A stretch of DNA of 64,000 bases from Alphaproteobacteria bacterium (GCA_017308135.1 JAFKFM010000006.1:375724-439723); one strand, 5' to 3'; counted from the stretch's first letter, positions 35,379 to 44,606 are shown. The notes: generated from the letters alone by a model not told the origin. Translations and numbers: made by a program.

Positions 35379-36238
35379 GCGTAGATCAGATAACCGAAGA
35401 CGGCGAGCCAGCCCAGCACGCAAACGATCAGGAATCGGTCGGAGAGGGCGATTTCAGTCGGGGAGCCCGAGCGCTTTTCGACAAGCGCGATCTGGAGATA
35501 GCGCAGGATTCCGGCGACCACAAAGGGGGCCGTCATATAAAGCCGTTCGGTGCCGAACTTGCGCAAGACCGCGTCGTCGGTCGTGTACATGAGGTACCCG
35601 ACCAGCAACGCGCCGAGCACCACGGCGATCGCCGTATCGATGAAGGGCAGATTGTAACCGGCAAGCGACTTGCGGTGTGCGGCGTCCAGATCGCTGGTCA
35701 GGTCGTCGCGCCGCTTGGCCAGCGCCAGGAACAACGCCAACAAGCCGGTGCAGACCAGGATCCACACCGTGGGCACGATTCCGATCGCCACCGCGCCGGC
35801 CTCGACGCGCAAGACGAAGCTGACCGCGATCACCAGCACGTCGAGCAGCGAGATATTTTTGAGCCCGAGCGAATAGGCGATGTTGAGGACGGCGTAGCAC
35901 GCCAGGATCGCGCCGAACTCGGGCGGCAAACGCAGTGCGAGCGCGCTGCCGGCCAGCAGCAGCAGGGCCGCGAAAACCAGCGCCGCATGGGGCGCTACGG
36001 CGCCGGACGCGACCGGGCGATGGCGCTTCTCGGGATGCAGGCGATCGGCTTCGCGATCCATCCAGTCGTTGAAGGCGTAGATCGCCGACGCGACCAGGCT
36101 GAAAGCGAGCACCGCCTGCACGACAATCGCCGCCGACGCCCAGGACAAGGCGCTGGGCGTGAAAAACAGCGGAGCCGCCACGAAGGCGTTTTTGACCCAA
36201 TGCTTGGGCCGGGCGAGGCGAAGGAACGGGGCGATCAT
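35375..36238 (-). CDS. UbiA-family prenyltransferase, probable decaprenyl-phosphate phosphoribosyltransferase
   Basis: The 287-residue membrane protein has about nine helices and the two Asp-rich UbiA sites: 'NDWMDREADRLHPEKRHRPVASG' (first motif, near residue 57) and 'LAKRRDDLTSD' (second, near 175). The N-terminus 'FLRLARPKHWVKNAFVAAPLFF' and the RHRP/S-G pattern are those of DPPR synthase (Rv3806c type), which transfers 5-phosphoribose to polyprenyl phosphate, rather than UbiA for ubiquinone. The partner enzymes encoded downstream make this specific assignment likely. The stop overlaps the DprE1-like start. Confidence 0.85.
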   Translation of the reverse strand: MIAPFLRLARPKHWVKNAFVAAPLFFTPSALSWASAAIVVQAVLAFSLVASAIYAFNDWMDREADRLHPEKRHRPVASGAVAPHAALVFAALLLLAGSALALRLPPEFGAILACYAVLNIAYSLGLKNISLLDVLVIAVSFVLRVEAGAVAIGIVPTVWILVCTGLLALFLALAKRRDDLTSDLDAAHRKSLAGYNLPFIDTAIAVVLGALLVGYLMYTTDDAVLRKFGTERLYMTAPFVVAGILRYLQIALVEKRSGSPTEIALSDRFLIVCVLGWLAVFGYLIYA

Positions 36239-36281
36239 CCCCCGCCAAATAGCATGCCCGACGCCCCGGGGCGAGATGGGG

Positions 36282-37556
36282 TCAGTACGCGAGGTCGCGC
36301 ATGAACAGGGAAATTTCCGGCACGTAGGTGATGATCATCAGGCAGGCCAGGATGACCAGAACGAAATGCGCCAGCGAGCCCACGATTCGGTCGAGGGAGA
36401 TCTTCGCCACCGCGCAGGCGGCGAACAGGTTCACGCCGAAAGGCGGCGTGATCATGCCCAGCGCCAGATTGACCACCATGATCAGGCCGAAATGCACCGG
36501 GTCGATCCCCAGATGCATCGCGACCGGGGCCAGGATGGGGGCGAGCACGATGATCGAGGCCGAGGTTTCGATGAACATGCCGATGATGAACAGGAACACG
36601 TTCACCGCCAGCAGGAACGCCCAGCCTTCGTGGAAGTTCTCGACGATCCAGGCGCCGATCTGCGCGGGAATTCCGGCGCGCGTCAGCAGGAAGCTGAACA
36701 GCCCCGCCATCGCGATGATGAACATGATGACGGCGGAGGAGATCACCGATTTGTGCAGGATCGCGTAGATCTGGCCCAGGCCGATTTCGCGATAGACGAA
36801 GCAGCTGACGAACAGCGCGTAGAACACCGCGACGATCGACGCTTCGGTCGGCGTGAACACGCCGCCATAGATGCCGCCCAGGATGATCACCGGCATCATC
36901 AGCGCCAGTCCTGCGCGCCGCGTGGCGACCATCAAGGGCATGCGGCCCTCGGCGTCGCGTTTGCCGTAGCCGCGAATGCGGCACCAGATATAGACGAAGG
37001 CCATCAGCGCGACGCTGATCAGGATGCCCGGCCCGAAACCGGCGATGAACAGCTCGCCGATCGAAACTTCGGCGGCCACGCCGTAAAGGATCATCGGGAT
37101 CGACGGCGGGATGATCACGCCAAGCTCGGCGGCCGTCGCCTGCAACGATGCGGCGAAGGGCACGGGGTAGCCGTGGCGCACCATCGCGGGGATCAGGATC
37201 GCGCCGATGGCGAAGGTCGTGGCGACGCTCGATCCCGACACGGCGGCGAAGATCATGCAGGTGAGGATGCAGGTACAGGCAAGCCCGCCTTGCACGCCGC
37301 CGACCAGGCACTTGGCGAATTCGACCAGGCGCGCGGAAATCCCGCCTTCGCCCATCAGATTGCCGGCGAGGATGAAGAACGGCACGGCGGCGAGCGGGAA
37401 TTTGTCGAGCGAGGCGAAAGCCTGCTGCGCCACCAACACCAGCGGCAGCGGCGTGAACAGGCCCATACCCGCGATGGCGGCCAGCCCGATCGACACCGCG
37501 ACCGGTATCGACAGCACCAGCAATACGCACATCGTGATCAACATCGTCGCGGCCAT
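36282..37556 (-). CDS. TRAP transporter large permease (DctM)
   Basis: The 424-residue protein has about twelve hydrophobic helices and TRAP-DctM motifs: 'PLAAVPFFILAGNLMGEGGIS', 'AAVSGSSVATTFAIGAILIPAMVRHGYP', 'LGVIIPPSIPMILYGV', 'GGIYGGVFTPTEAS' and 'ALGMITPPFGVNLFAAC'. It forms the sodium-driven transport core in the inner membrane. AGGAG lies just before the ATG at 37556, 11 bases after dctQ. It is the last gene of the MR-dctP-dctQ-dctM operon; the UbiA gene starts 43 bases further on. Confidence 0.93.
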   Translation of the reverse strand: MAATMLITMCVLLVLSIPVAVSIGLAAIAGMGLFTPLPLVLVAQQAFASLDKFPLAAVPFFILAGNLMGEGGISARLVEFAKCLVGGVQGGLACTCILTCMIFAAVSGSSVATTFAIGAILIPAMVRHGYPVPFAASLQATAAELGVIIPPSIPMILYGVAAEVSIGELFIAGFGPGILISVALMAFVYIWCRIRGYGKRDAEGRMPLMVATRRAGLALMMPVIILGGIYGGVFTPTEASIVAVFYALFVSCFVYREIGLGQIYAILHKSVISSAVIMFIIAMAGLFSFLLTRAGIPAQIGAWIVENFHEGWAFLLAVNVFLFIIGMFIETSASIIVLAPILAPVAMHLGIDPVHFGLIMVVNLALGMITPPFGVNLFAACAVAKISLDRIVGSLAHFVLVILACLMIITYVPEISLFMRDLAY

Positions 37557-37567
37557 CGTCGCGTCTC

Positions 37568-38077
37568 CTAAACCGCGTTTTCGAGTTCTTCGCGCTTGGG
37601 ATCGAAATAATGCGCGAGCACCGCGAGGATCGACACCGCCGCCCCCACGGGAATCGCGGCATAGGCCCAGCTGACGGAAATTTCCAAACCCGCCAGAATT
37701 TGGAACTGCACGCGCTGCGTCAGGATCGCGCCGTACCAGACCAGGATCGCCAGCAGCGAAATCGACGATGCGGCGATCGCGGCTTGCAACGCACGGCGCG
37801 CCGTGCCCTTGCACATGCGATAGAGTACATCGACCGAGACCAGCGCGCCGGTGCGCATGGCGCCGCACAGGCCCATATAGGCCATCCAGATCAGCGCGAC
37901 GCGCACGAAGGATTCCGACCACGTCACCGGTTCGGCCAGCAGGAACCGCGCGAGAACTTGATAGAAGCCGACGCACGCGGCAGCGGCCAAGAAGCCGCAT
38001 GCCGCGAACACCGACACGCGCGTGACCGCCCGCTCCGTCGACAGGAGCAGGCGGATCGCGACGTTGGGAGTCGTCAC
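37568..38077 (-). CDS. TRAP transporter small permease (DctQ)
   Basis: The 169-residue protein has four transmembrane helices with the DctQ pattern 'GFYQVLARFLLAEPVTWSESFVRVALIWMAYMGLCGAMRTGALVSVDVLYR'. DctQ joins DctM to form the membrane complex. Its ATG overlaps the dctP stop by four bases. Confidence 0.9.
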   Translation of the reverse strand: MTTPNVAIRLLLSTERAVTRVSVFAACGFLAAAACVGFYQVLARFLLAEPVTWSESFVRVALIWMAYMGLCGAMRTGALVSVDVLYRMCKGTARRALQAAIAASSISLLAILVWYGAILTQRVQFQILAGLEISVSWAYAAIPVGAAVSILAVLAHYFDPKREELENAV

Positions 38078-39054
38078 TTGAAGTCCTTGATGCGGTTGAT
38101 CGTCGACTCGCCGAAGCGCTTGGCGAGATCGGCGAAGGTCGGCGCCAAGGCGGCTTGGAACTTGGCCGTATCGACCTTCTCGACGACCTGGAGACCCATG
38201 CCGCGCAGCTGATCGACGCCGGTCTGCTCGACCTTGGCGACTTCGGCCTTGGTCACGGCCATCGCGGCGGTCGCTTCTTCCTGCAGCACTTGGCGATCGG
38301 CGGGCGAGAGCGCGGCGAATGCGGCCGGCGAGATCACCAACGCCACCGGCGTGAAGGCGTGATTGGTGATCGTCAGATGCTTCTGCACCTGACCGAAGCG
38401 GTTGTTGATGATGGCGCCGATCGGATTTTCCTGGCCGTCCATCACGCCCTGTTGAAGCGCGGTGAAGACTTCGGGGATCGCCATCGGCGTGGGCTGCGCG
38501 CCCAGGGCACGCCAGACCTGGATATGGATCGGGTTTTCCTGGGTGCGGATCTTCAGGCCCTTGACGTCGTCGAGATCGGCCACGGGGCGGCGGCTATTGG
38601 TCAATTGACGGAAGCCGATGCCGCCCAGCGCGAGACCCTTGAAGCCGCGCGCGTCGAACTTGGCGAGAAGCTCCTTGCCGACCGCGCCGTCGAGCACGCC
38701 TTGCGCGTGGTTGAAATCGCGGAACAGGAAGGGGATGTCGAGCACCTGCACGTCGGGCACGAAATTCGCGAAGATCGAGGTCGACGAGATCGTCATTTCG
38801 ACCGTGCCGATCTGCACGCCTTCGATCACTTCGCGATCGCCGCCCAGCGCACCGCCAGGGTGCAGCTTGATATCGACGCGCCCGTTGGTGCGCGCCTTCA
38901 CCTTCTCGGCCATCGTCGTCATGCCGATGCCTTCGGGGGCGGTCTGGCGGCCGACGAAGCCGAGATTGAGCACCTTCGTCTGCGCGACGGCGTCGTGCGC
39001 GAGCATCGCGCCGGCGGCGATCATCAAAGCGGCGAGCGTGTTGAACTTGGTCAT
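38074..39054 (-). CDS. TRAP transporter substrate-binding protein (DctP)
   Basis: The 326-residue periplasmic protein has a Sec signal ending near 'AHDAVAQT' and the DctP fold: 'HPGGALGGDREVIEGVQIGTVEMTISSTSIFANFVPD', 'VLDIPFLFRDFNHAQ' and 'IRTQENPIHIQVWRALGAQPTPMAIPEVFTALQQGVMDGQENP' with the conserved Arg-binding region for carboxylates. The ligand is likely a carboxylate, perhaps an acid sugar, given the enolase-superfamily dehydratase encoded immediately upstream. GGAGG precedes the ATG. Confidence 0.9.
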   Translation of the reverse strand: MTKFNTLAALMIAAGAMLAHDAVAQTKVLNLGFVGRQTAPEGIGMTTMAEKVKARTNGRVDIKLHPGGALGGDREVIEGVQIGTVEMTISSTSIFANFVPDVQVLDIPFLFRDFNHAQGVLDGAVGKELLAKFDARGFKGLALGGIGFRQLTNSRRPVADLDDVKGLKIRTQENPIHIQVWRALGAQPTPMAIPEVFTALQQGVMDGQENPIGAIINNRFGQVQKHLTITNHAFTPVALVISPAAFAALSPADRQVLQEEATAAMAVTKAEVAKVEQTGVDQLRGMGLQVVEKVDTAKFQAALAPTFADLAKRFGESTINRIKDFK

Positions 39055-39085
39055 GGCGTTCCTCCGGTTTATTGGTTTTCGGTTT

Positions 39086-40252
39086 TCATTGCACGGTCCA
39101 GTGCTGGACCAGAAGCGAGTCGAACTTCGCGGGATCGATATCGACGCCGATACCCGGCGCATCCGACACGGCAACGGTGCCGTTCGCATCGACCGGGTTG
39201 GCGCTGAATTTCGTGCGCAGCGGATTGTAGGAATAGTCGTATTCGAACATCGGACACGGCATCGCGTGGCCGCCGCGCGCGGGCAGCGTCGCCGCGAATT
39301 GAAGTGTGGCGTTGAAATTGACCGCCGTGCCCCAAACATGCGGGACAAGCGCCAGGCCGAAGGCCTCGGCGAGGCCGGCGATCTTGAGCATCTCGGTGAC
39401 ACCGCCGCACAGCGCCATATCGGGCTGCAAATAGGTGAGTGCGCCCGACGCCACCGCATCGCGGAAGGCTTCGACGCCGAACAGCGATTCGCCCGCCGCG
39501 AGCGGAATCGTGCCGCCATCGGCAAGGCGTTTGTAGCCGACGAGATTGTCGTGGGCGATCGGCTCCTCCAACCAGCGCACGTCATGCTCGGCCAAGCGCT
39601 TCGCGAGATCGCTCGCGGGCCCGATGGTGAAACCTTGGTTGAGATCGACCATCAACGGCATATCGGCGCCGATGCGCTGGCGCACTTGGCGCGCGATGTC
39701 GGCATCGCGCTTGGGCGTGGTGCCCAAACGCAGCTTCACCGCGCGGAACCCGGCCTCGAGATAGGTGTCGAGATCCGCCATATAGGTATGAAACGGATCG
39801 GCGCCCGGTTTCAAAAACGGCCCGCTGACATAGGCGGCCATGCGATCGCGCATCGCCCCGCCGAGCATCGCCGAGAGCGGCTTGTTCGCCGTGCGCGCGG
39901 CGGCATCCCACACGCCGATATCGAGCGCGCTGACCGCCATCAACGGCACGCCATGCCGTTCGGGCAAGGAACGCAGCATCAGATCGTGCAAGCGGCGCGG
40001 GGCGGCGGCGTCCTGACCGATCAGCTTGGGTGCGAGATCGCGGCGCACGATGGCGCCGGCCGCACCCGGATAGGCCCAGGTTTCGCCCCAGCCGGTCACG
40101 CCGGCATCCGTCGTAATCGACACAAGCAATGCGCCGCGGCTTTCGAAAAAGCCGCGCGCATTCCCGATGCGCTCGGGCAAGGGACAGAACAGCTCGTAAC
40201 CATCGATACGGACGATTTTCGCGGTCGGCGCGGCAGGCGGCGTGATTTTCAT
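39086..40252 (-). CDS. Mandelate racemase / muconate lactonizing enzyme family protein
   Basis: The 388-residue enolase-superfamily enzyme has a capping domain (about 1-125, 'GYELFCPLPER') and a barrel with 'AVKLRLG' (Lys in K-x-R near residue 173), metal ligands Asp in 'MVDLNQG', Glu in 'WLEEPI' and Glu in 'AAGESLFG', and a general-base His in 'PHVWGTAVN'. This set is that of MR-type enzymes that remove a proton next to a carboxylate, usually acid-sugar dehydratases. The exact substrate is not predictable. It is the first gene of a TRAP operon, which implies uptake and breakdown of the same acid. Confidence 0.85.
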   Translation of the reverse strand: MKITPPAAPTAKIVRIDGYELFCPLPERIGNARGFFESRGALLVSITTDAGVTGWGETWAYPGAAGAIVRRDLAPKLIGQDAAAPRRLHDLMLRSLPERHGVPLMAVSALDIGVWDAAARTANKPLSAMLGGAMRDRMAAYVSGPFLKPGADPFHTYMADLDTYLEAGFRAVKLRLGTTPKRDADIARQVRQRIGADMPLMVDLNQGFTIGPASDLAKRLAEHDVRWLEEPIAHDNLVGYKRLADGGTIPLAAGESLFGVEAFRDAVASGALTYLQPDMALCGGVTEMLKIAGLAEAFGLALVPHVWGTAVNFNATLQFAATLPARGGHAMPCPMFEYDYSYNPLRTKFSANPVDANGTVAVSDAPGIGVDIDPAKFDSLLVQHWTVQ

Positions 40253-40310
40253 TCTTTGGCGCTACTCGGGTGTTTCTCCATCGCGAGTGGTAACGCCGTG
40301 CAGGCATACA

Positions 40311-40324
40311 AATCCAATTGGATT
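40311..40324. promoter_or_regulatory. Perfect 14-base palindrome, putative LysR operator
   Basis: AATCCAATTGGATT reads the same on both strands. It lies in the 100-base gap between the divergent MR-TRAP operon and the lysR gene, 28 bases before the regulator's ATG. Position and symmetry suit a LysR-type site that controls both directions. Confidence 0.55.
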
Positions 40325-40352
40325 ATCTGAGCCTGTCGTATTAGAAAATCCT

Positions 40353-41252
40353 ATGCGTTTGACCTTGGCGCAGCTGGAAGCTTTCCTTTGGGCGGTGGAT
40401 CTGGGCTCGGTCCAGGCGGCCGCACGCCAATTGAACCTGGCCCAGCCGACGGTTTCGCTGCGGCTGCGCGATCTGGAAGCGGCTTTGGGCGTCGAGCTTT
40501 TCGAGCGCGCCGGGCGCGGCATCCGCCCCACCCCCGCCGGCCTTAGCCTTCTCGCCCGCGCGCGCACCGTGCGGCGCGAAATCGATCGCATCCGCGAAAC
40601 GCCCGACCCGTCGCCCGTCTCGGGCACGACGCGCGTGGGCATCGCGGAAGGTGTGGCGATGGTGTGCCTCGCCCCGCTGGTCAATTCGTTGCGCCGCGAC
40701 TATCCGCAGCTGCGCCCCGAATTCACCGTCGCGACCACATCGGCGCTGGAGCCGGAACTGGCACGGCACAATCTCGACTTGGCCGTGCTGGTCAATCCGG
40801 TCGGGCATCCCGGCGTGCGGCTGATCCCGCTCGGCTTGCAGCCGAACTCGTTCATGGCGGCGCCCTCTTGGGGCTTGCCCGCGAAAGTGCGCCCGGCCGA
40901 TCTGCGCGACGTGCCGATCGTGTCGAACCCGCCGCCCTCGGCGATGTATCGCCAGACCCAGGATTGGTTCGCCGCCGCCGGGATCGAGCCCGCGCGCATC
41001 GACATGTGCAGCAGCGTCACCGTCTCCGCGCACTTGATCGCGGCGGGTGTCGCGGTCGGCGTGTTGCCGCACAAAATGGTGGAGAAGGAAATCGCCGACG
41101 GCACGCTGATCGTGCTGACGACCGATCCGCCGGTCGGCGACGGGCGCGTCTATGCCGCCTATCGCGACGGCAGCGAGAACCGCGCGATCGACGCGATTCT
41201 GCACAGCCTGCGCGGCGTGCTCTCGGCGATGGATTACCTGGTCGTGGCGTGA
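40353..41252 (+). CDS. LysR-family transcriptional regulator
   Basis: The 299-residue protein has the LysR helix-turn-helix at about residues 5-60 ('LEAFLWAVDLGSVQAAARQLNLAQPTVSLRLRDLEAALGVELFER') and an effector-binding domain after residue 90 ('TRVGIAEGVAMVCLAPLVNSLR', 'AHLIAAGVAVGVLPHKMVEKEI'). It is transcribed away from the MR-TRAP operon and most likely activates it in response to the transported acid. The ATG at 40353 starts the HTH directly; the frame is open to 40242 but that part lacks conserved features. Its TGA is followed at once by a stem that it shares with dnaJ. Confidence 0.88.
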   Translation: MRLTLAQLEAFLWAVDLGSVQAAARQLNLAQPTVSLRLRDLEAALGVELFERAGRGIRPTPAGLSLLARARTVRREIDRIRETPDPSPVSGTTRVGIAEGVAMVCLAPLVNSLRRDYPQLRPEFTVATTSALEPELARHNLDLAVLVNPVGHPGVRLIPLGLQPNSFMAAPSWGLPAKVRPADLRDVPIVSNPPPSAMYRQTQDWFAAAGIEPARIDMCSSVTVSAHLIAAGVAVGVLPHKMVEKEIADGTLIVLTTDPPVGDGRVYAAYRDGSENRAIDAILHSLRGVLSAMDYLVVA

Positions 41253-41254
41253 AG

Positions 41255-41283
41255 GATCTGCGCGGGGATTACCCGCGCAGATC
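41255..41283. terminator. 12-base perfect stem between convergent lysR and dnaJ
   Basis: Arms GATCTGCGCGGG (41255-41266) and CCCGCGCAGATC (41272-41283) pair perfectly around a five-base loop. The loop contains the TAA stop of dnaJ (minus strand 41271-41269) and one arm lies inside the last codons of dnaJ. Bidirectional terminator is the natural reading, but no T-tract follows on either side, so it may instead act as an RNA-end stabiliser. Confidence 0.55.
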
Positions 41284-42417
41284 GTCCCACAGCTCCTTCA
41301 CCTTGGCGAAGAAGCCGGCCGATTCGGGCGAATGCGATTTGTCCGCACCACCGGTCCCTTCAAATTCCTTCAGCAGATCCTGCTGACGCTTCGTCAGGTT
41401 CACCGGTGTTTCGACCACCGCTTCGATGAACATGTCGCCGCGCGCGGTGGAACGCAGCACTGACATGCCCTTGCCCTTCAGGCGGAATTGCTGCCCCGTT
41501 TGGGCACCCGCCGGGATCGTGACCTTGGCGCGCCCGCCATCGACCGTCGGCACTTCGACCGAGCCGCCCAGTGCGGCCGTCGTCATCGCGATGGGGACGC
41601 GGCAATAGATGTCCGCGTTCTCGCGATGGAACAGCTTATGCGGCTTGATCTGCAGGAACAGATACAAGTCGCCTTGCGGGGCCCCGCGCATGCCCGCTTC
41701 GCCTTCGCCGGCCAAGCGGATGCGCGTGCCGTCTTCCACACCCGCCGGGATGTTGACGTTGAGCGTGCGTTCCTTGCGCACGCGGCCCTGACCCTGGCAG
41801 GTCTTGCACGGCTTCTCGATGATCTGACCGCCGCCGCCGCATTGCGGGCAGGTGCGTTCGATCGTGAAGAAGCCTTGCTGGGCGCGCACCTTGCCGTGAC
41901 CGCGACAGGTCGGGCAGGTGACGGGCTTCGAGCCCGCTTCCGCACCGGTCCCTTTGCAGGTCTCGCAGGAATGCAGCGACGCGACTTTGACGGTCGCTTG
42001 CTTGCCGTGGAATGCGTCTTCCAGGCTGATTTCGAGATTGTAGCGCAGATCGGAGCCGCGCTGCGGCCCGCCACCGCGCCGGCCGCCGCCCATGAACTCG
42101 CCGAACATCTCGTCGAAGATGTCCGCGAACCCGGCATTGCCGCCGCCGAAATCGAAACCGCCGGCGCGATTGCCCGCACCGCCGCCGCCCTGCTCGAAGG
42201 CGGCATGACCGAAGCGATCATAGGCCGCACGCTTCTGCTCGTCCTTCAGGACGTCATAGGCCTCGTTGATCTGCTTGAACTTGGCTTCGGCTTTCTTGTC
42301 GCCCGGATTCTTGTCCGGGTGATACTGCATGGCGAGCTTGCGATAGGCCTTCTTGAGTTCGTCTTGCGACGCCCCCTTGGCCACGCCCAGCAGCTCGTAA
42401 AAATCTTCCTTCGCCAC
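41269..42417 (-). CDS. dnaJ: Chaperone DnaJ
   Basis: The 382-residue type I J-protein has the J domain with His-Pro-Asp at '[11 protein letters not shown]', a Gly/Phe-rich stretch (about 75-115), four CxxCxGxG zinc repeats ('CETCKGTG', 'CPTCRGHG', 'CPQCGGGG', 'CKTCQGQG') and the C-terminal substrate domains. It delivers clients to DnaK and stimulates its ATPase. It lies 55 bases after dnaK, separated by a strong hairpin. Confidence 0.97.
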   Translation of the reverse strand: MAKEDFYELLGVAKGASQDELKKAYRKLAMQYHPDKNPGDKKAEAKFKQINEAYDVLKDEQKRAAYDRFGHAAFEQGGGGAGNRAGGFDFGGGNAGFADIFDEMFGEFMGGGRRGGGPQRGSDLRYNLEISLEDAFHGKQATVKVASLHSCETCKGTGAEAGSKPVTCPTCRGHGKVRAQQGFFTIERTCPQCGGGGQIIEKPCKTCQGQGRVRKERTLNVNIPAGVEDGTRIRLAGEGEAGMRGAPQGDLYLFLQIKPHKLFHRENADIYCRVPIAMTTAALGGSVEVPTVDGGRAKVTIPAGAQTGQQFRLKGKGMSVLRSTARGDMFIEAVVETPVNLTKRQQDLLKEFEGTGGADKSHSPESAGFFAKVKELWDDLRG

Positions 42418-42436
42418 GGCCGACTCCGTCGAGCGT

Positions 42437-42464
42437 CAGGCGGGCGCCCGGAAAGGCGCCCGCC
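42437..42464 (-). terminator. 11-base perfect hairpin between dnaK and dnaJ
   Basis: AGGCGGGCGCC (42437-42447) and GGCGCCCGCCT (42454-42464) pair around a six-base loop in the dnaK-dnaJ gap. There is only a two-base T run after it on the minus strand, so partial termination or protection of the dnaK mRNA end is more likely than a full stop. Either would lower DnaJ relative to DnaK. Confidence 0.55.
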
Positions 42465-42472
42465 TTCTAAGC

Positions 42473-44404
42473 TCAGTTCTTCTTGTTCTTGTCGGACACG
42501 TCTTCGAACGTCGCGTCGACGACCTTTTCGTCCTTCGGCGCGTCGCCCTTGGGCGCTTCGGCCGACGGACCGGCATCGGCGCCGCCCGCGGCGGCTTCGG
42601 CCTGCGACGCCTTGTACATGGCTTCGCCCAGCTTCATCGACGCTTGGGTCAGCGCGTCGGTCTTGGCCTTGATCGCCTCGACGTCGTCGCCGTCCTTGAC
42701 GCCCTTCAGGTCGGCGATGGCTTGCTCGATCACGGCCTTATCGGCCCCGATCTTGTCGCCATGCTCCTTCAGGTTCTTTTCGACGTCGTGGATCATGCCT
42801 TCGGCGCGGTTCTTCGCCTCGACCAGATCGCGGCGCTTCTTGTCCTCGGCGGCGTTCGCCTCGGCGTCCTTCACCATCTTCTGGATTTCGGCGTCGGACA
42901 GGCCGCCCGAGGCTTGGATGCGGATCTGCTGCTCCTTGCCCGTGCCCTTATCCTTGGCCGAAACCTGGACGATGCCGTTGGCGTCGATGTCGAACGTCAC
43001 TTCGATCTGCGGCACGCCGCGCGGGGCGGGCGGCAGACCGACGAGGTCGAACTGGCCGAGCATCTTGTTGTCGGCGGCCATCTCGCGCTCGCCCTGGAAG
43101 ACGCGGATCGTCACGGCCGATTGCGAATCCTCGGCCGTCGAGAAGACCTGCGACTTGCGGGTCGGGATCGTGGTGTTGCGGTCGATCAGGCGCGTGAACA
43201 CGCCGCCGAGCGTTTCGATGCCCAGCGACAGCGGCGTCACGTCGAGCAACAGCACGTCCTTGACGTCGCCCTTCAACACGCCGGCCTGAATGGCGGCACC
43301 GATCGCGACCACTTCGTCGGGGTTGACGCCGCGATGCGGCTCGCGCCCGAAGAACTGCTTCACGGTCTCGATGACCTTGGGCATGCGCGTCATGCCGCCG
43401 ACCAGCACGACCTCGTCGATTTCGCTGGCCTTGAGGCCGGCGTCCTTGAGGGCCGCACGGCACGGCTCGATCGTGCGCTGGATCAGCGCATCGACCAGGC
43501 TTTCGAGCTTGGCGCGCGTCAGCTTGATGTTGAGATGCTTCGGGCCCGAGGCGTCCGCCGTGATGAAGGGCAGGTTCACTTCGGTCTGCACCGCCGACGA
43601 CAGCTCGATCTTCGCCTTCTCGGCGGCTTCCTTCAGCCGCTGCAAGGCAAGCTTGTCGGCGCGCAGGTCGATGCCCTGCTCCTTTTTGAACTCGGCCGCC
43701 AGATAGGTGATGATCTCGTTGTCGAAATCTTCGCCGCCCAGGAACGTGTCGCCGTTCGTGGACTTCACTTCGAACACGCCGTCGCCGATTTCCAGCACCG
43801 ACACGTCGAACGTGCCGCCGCCCAAATCGTAGACCGCGATCGTGCCGGCCTTCTTCTTCTCAAGGCCATAGGCCAACGCGGCCGCCGTCGGCTCGTTGAT
43901 GATGCGCAGAACTTCGAGACCCGCGATCTTGCCGGCGTCCTTCGTGGCTTGGCGCTGGGAGTCGTTGAAATAGGCGGGGACGGTGATCACGGCTTGCGTG
44001 ACCGTTTCGCCCAGATACGCCTCGGCCGTCTCCTTCATCTTCATCAGCGTGAAGGCGGAGATCTGCGAGGGCGAATACTTCTTGCCCTTCGAATCGACCC
44101 ACGCGTCGCCGTTGTCGGCCTTGACGATCTTGTAGGGCACGAGGCCCACATCCTTCGAGACCATCGGGTCTTCGAAGCGGCGGCCGATCAGACGCTTGAT
44201 CGCGTAGAACGTGTCCGAAGGATTGGTGACCGCCTGGCGCTTGGCGGGCTGGCCGACCAGACGCTCGCCGGAATCGGCGAAGGCGACGATCGACGGCGTG
44301 GTGTTCGCCCCCTCGGCGTTGGGGATGACCTTCGGCGTGCTGCCTTCCATCACGGCGACGCAGGAATTGGTCGTGCCGAGGTCGATGCCGATAACTTTGC
44401 TCAT
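42473..44404 (-). CDS. dnaK: Chaperone DnaK (Hsp70)
   Basis: The 643-residue protein begins '[18 protein letters not shown]', has the ATPase phosphate loops ('[17 protein letters not shown]', '[13 protein letters not shown]'), the linker '[13 protein letters not shown]' and a lid with a negatively charged C-terminal tail ('[11 protein letters not shown]'). It is the main ATP-dependent Hsp70. The ATG at 44404 gives the canonical N-terminus; the frame is open to 44605 but upstream is leader. A sigma-32-like promoter lies about 170 bases upstream. GrpE is encoded nearby at 45814. Confidence 0.98.
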   Translation of the reverse strand: MSKVIGIDLGTTNSCVAVMEGSTPKVIPNAEGANTTPSIVAFADSGERLVGQPAKRQAVTNPSDTFYAIKRLIGRRFEDPMVSKDVGLVPYKIVKADNGDAWVDSKGKKYSPSQISAFTLMKMKETAEAYLGETVTQAVITVPAYFNDSQRQATKDAGKIAGLEVLRIINEPTAAALAYGLEKKKAGTIAVYDLGGGTFDVSVLEIGDGVFEVKSTNGDTFLGGEDFDNEIITYLAAEFKKEQGIDLRADKLALQRLKEAAEKAKIELSSAVQTEVNLPFITADASGPKHLNIKLTRAKLESLVDALIQRTIEPCRAALKDAGLKASEIDEVVLVGGMTRMPKVIETVKQFFGREPHRGVNPDEVVAIGAAIQAGVLKGDVKDVLLLDVTPLSLGIETLGGVFTRLIDRNTTIPTRKSQVFSTAEDSQSAVTIRVFQGEREMAADNKMLGQFDLVGLPPAPRGVPQIEVTFDIDANGIVQVSAKDKGTGKEQQIRIQASGGLSDAEIQKMVKDAEANAAEDKKRRDLVEAKNRAEGMIHDVEKNLKEHGDKIGADKAVIEQAIADLKGVKDGDDVEAIKAKTDALTQASMKLGEAMYKASQAEAAAGGADAGPSAEAPKGDAPKDEKVVDATFEDVSDKNKKN

Positions 44405-44577
44405 GTCCGTCCTCTTATGCGGCGGTCCAGGTCGCCGGCCCTCTTGCGCGAGGCACCGGCAGGTCGGACCCCATTGGGGTAACTCGATGCGTCTTCCGGG
44501 GTGAAATCCAAGGGATTCGGGCCCTCCCACCCCCGGCGCGCATCGCCACTTCCGGGAAGACCCTACCGTTGCCAGCG

Positions 44578-44606
44578 ATATAGGCGGATCGCGCGTTTCC
44601 CGCAAC
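44578..44606 (-). promoter_or_regulatory. Putative RpoH (sigma-32) promoter for dnaK
   Basis: On the minus strand GTTG (44606-44603) and CCTATAT (44584-44578) are 18 bases apart, close to the alphaproteobacterial sigma-32 pattern CTTG-N17/18-CYTATNT. The predicted start near 44570 would leave a 165-base leader. The match has one mismatch in the -35, so it is only a candidate. Confidence 0.4.

Noticed and set aside
36159-37571. 470-residue frame across dctM
   Set aside because: Antisense shadow of a membrane protein; composition dominated by His, Asp, Gln and Arg.
42644-44482. 612-residue plus-strand frame across dnaK
   Set aside because: It is antisense to dnaK; His/Asp/Arg-rich with no recognisable domain.
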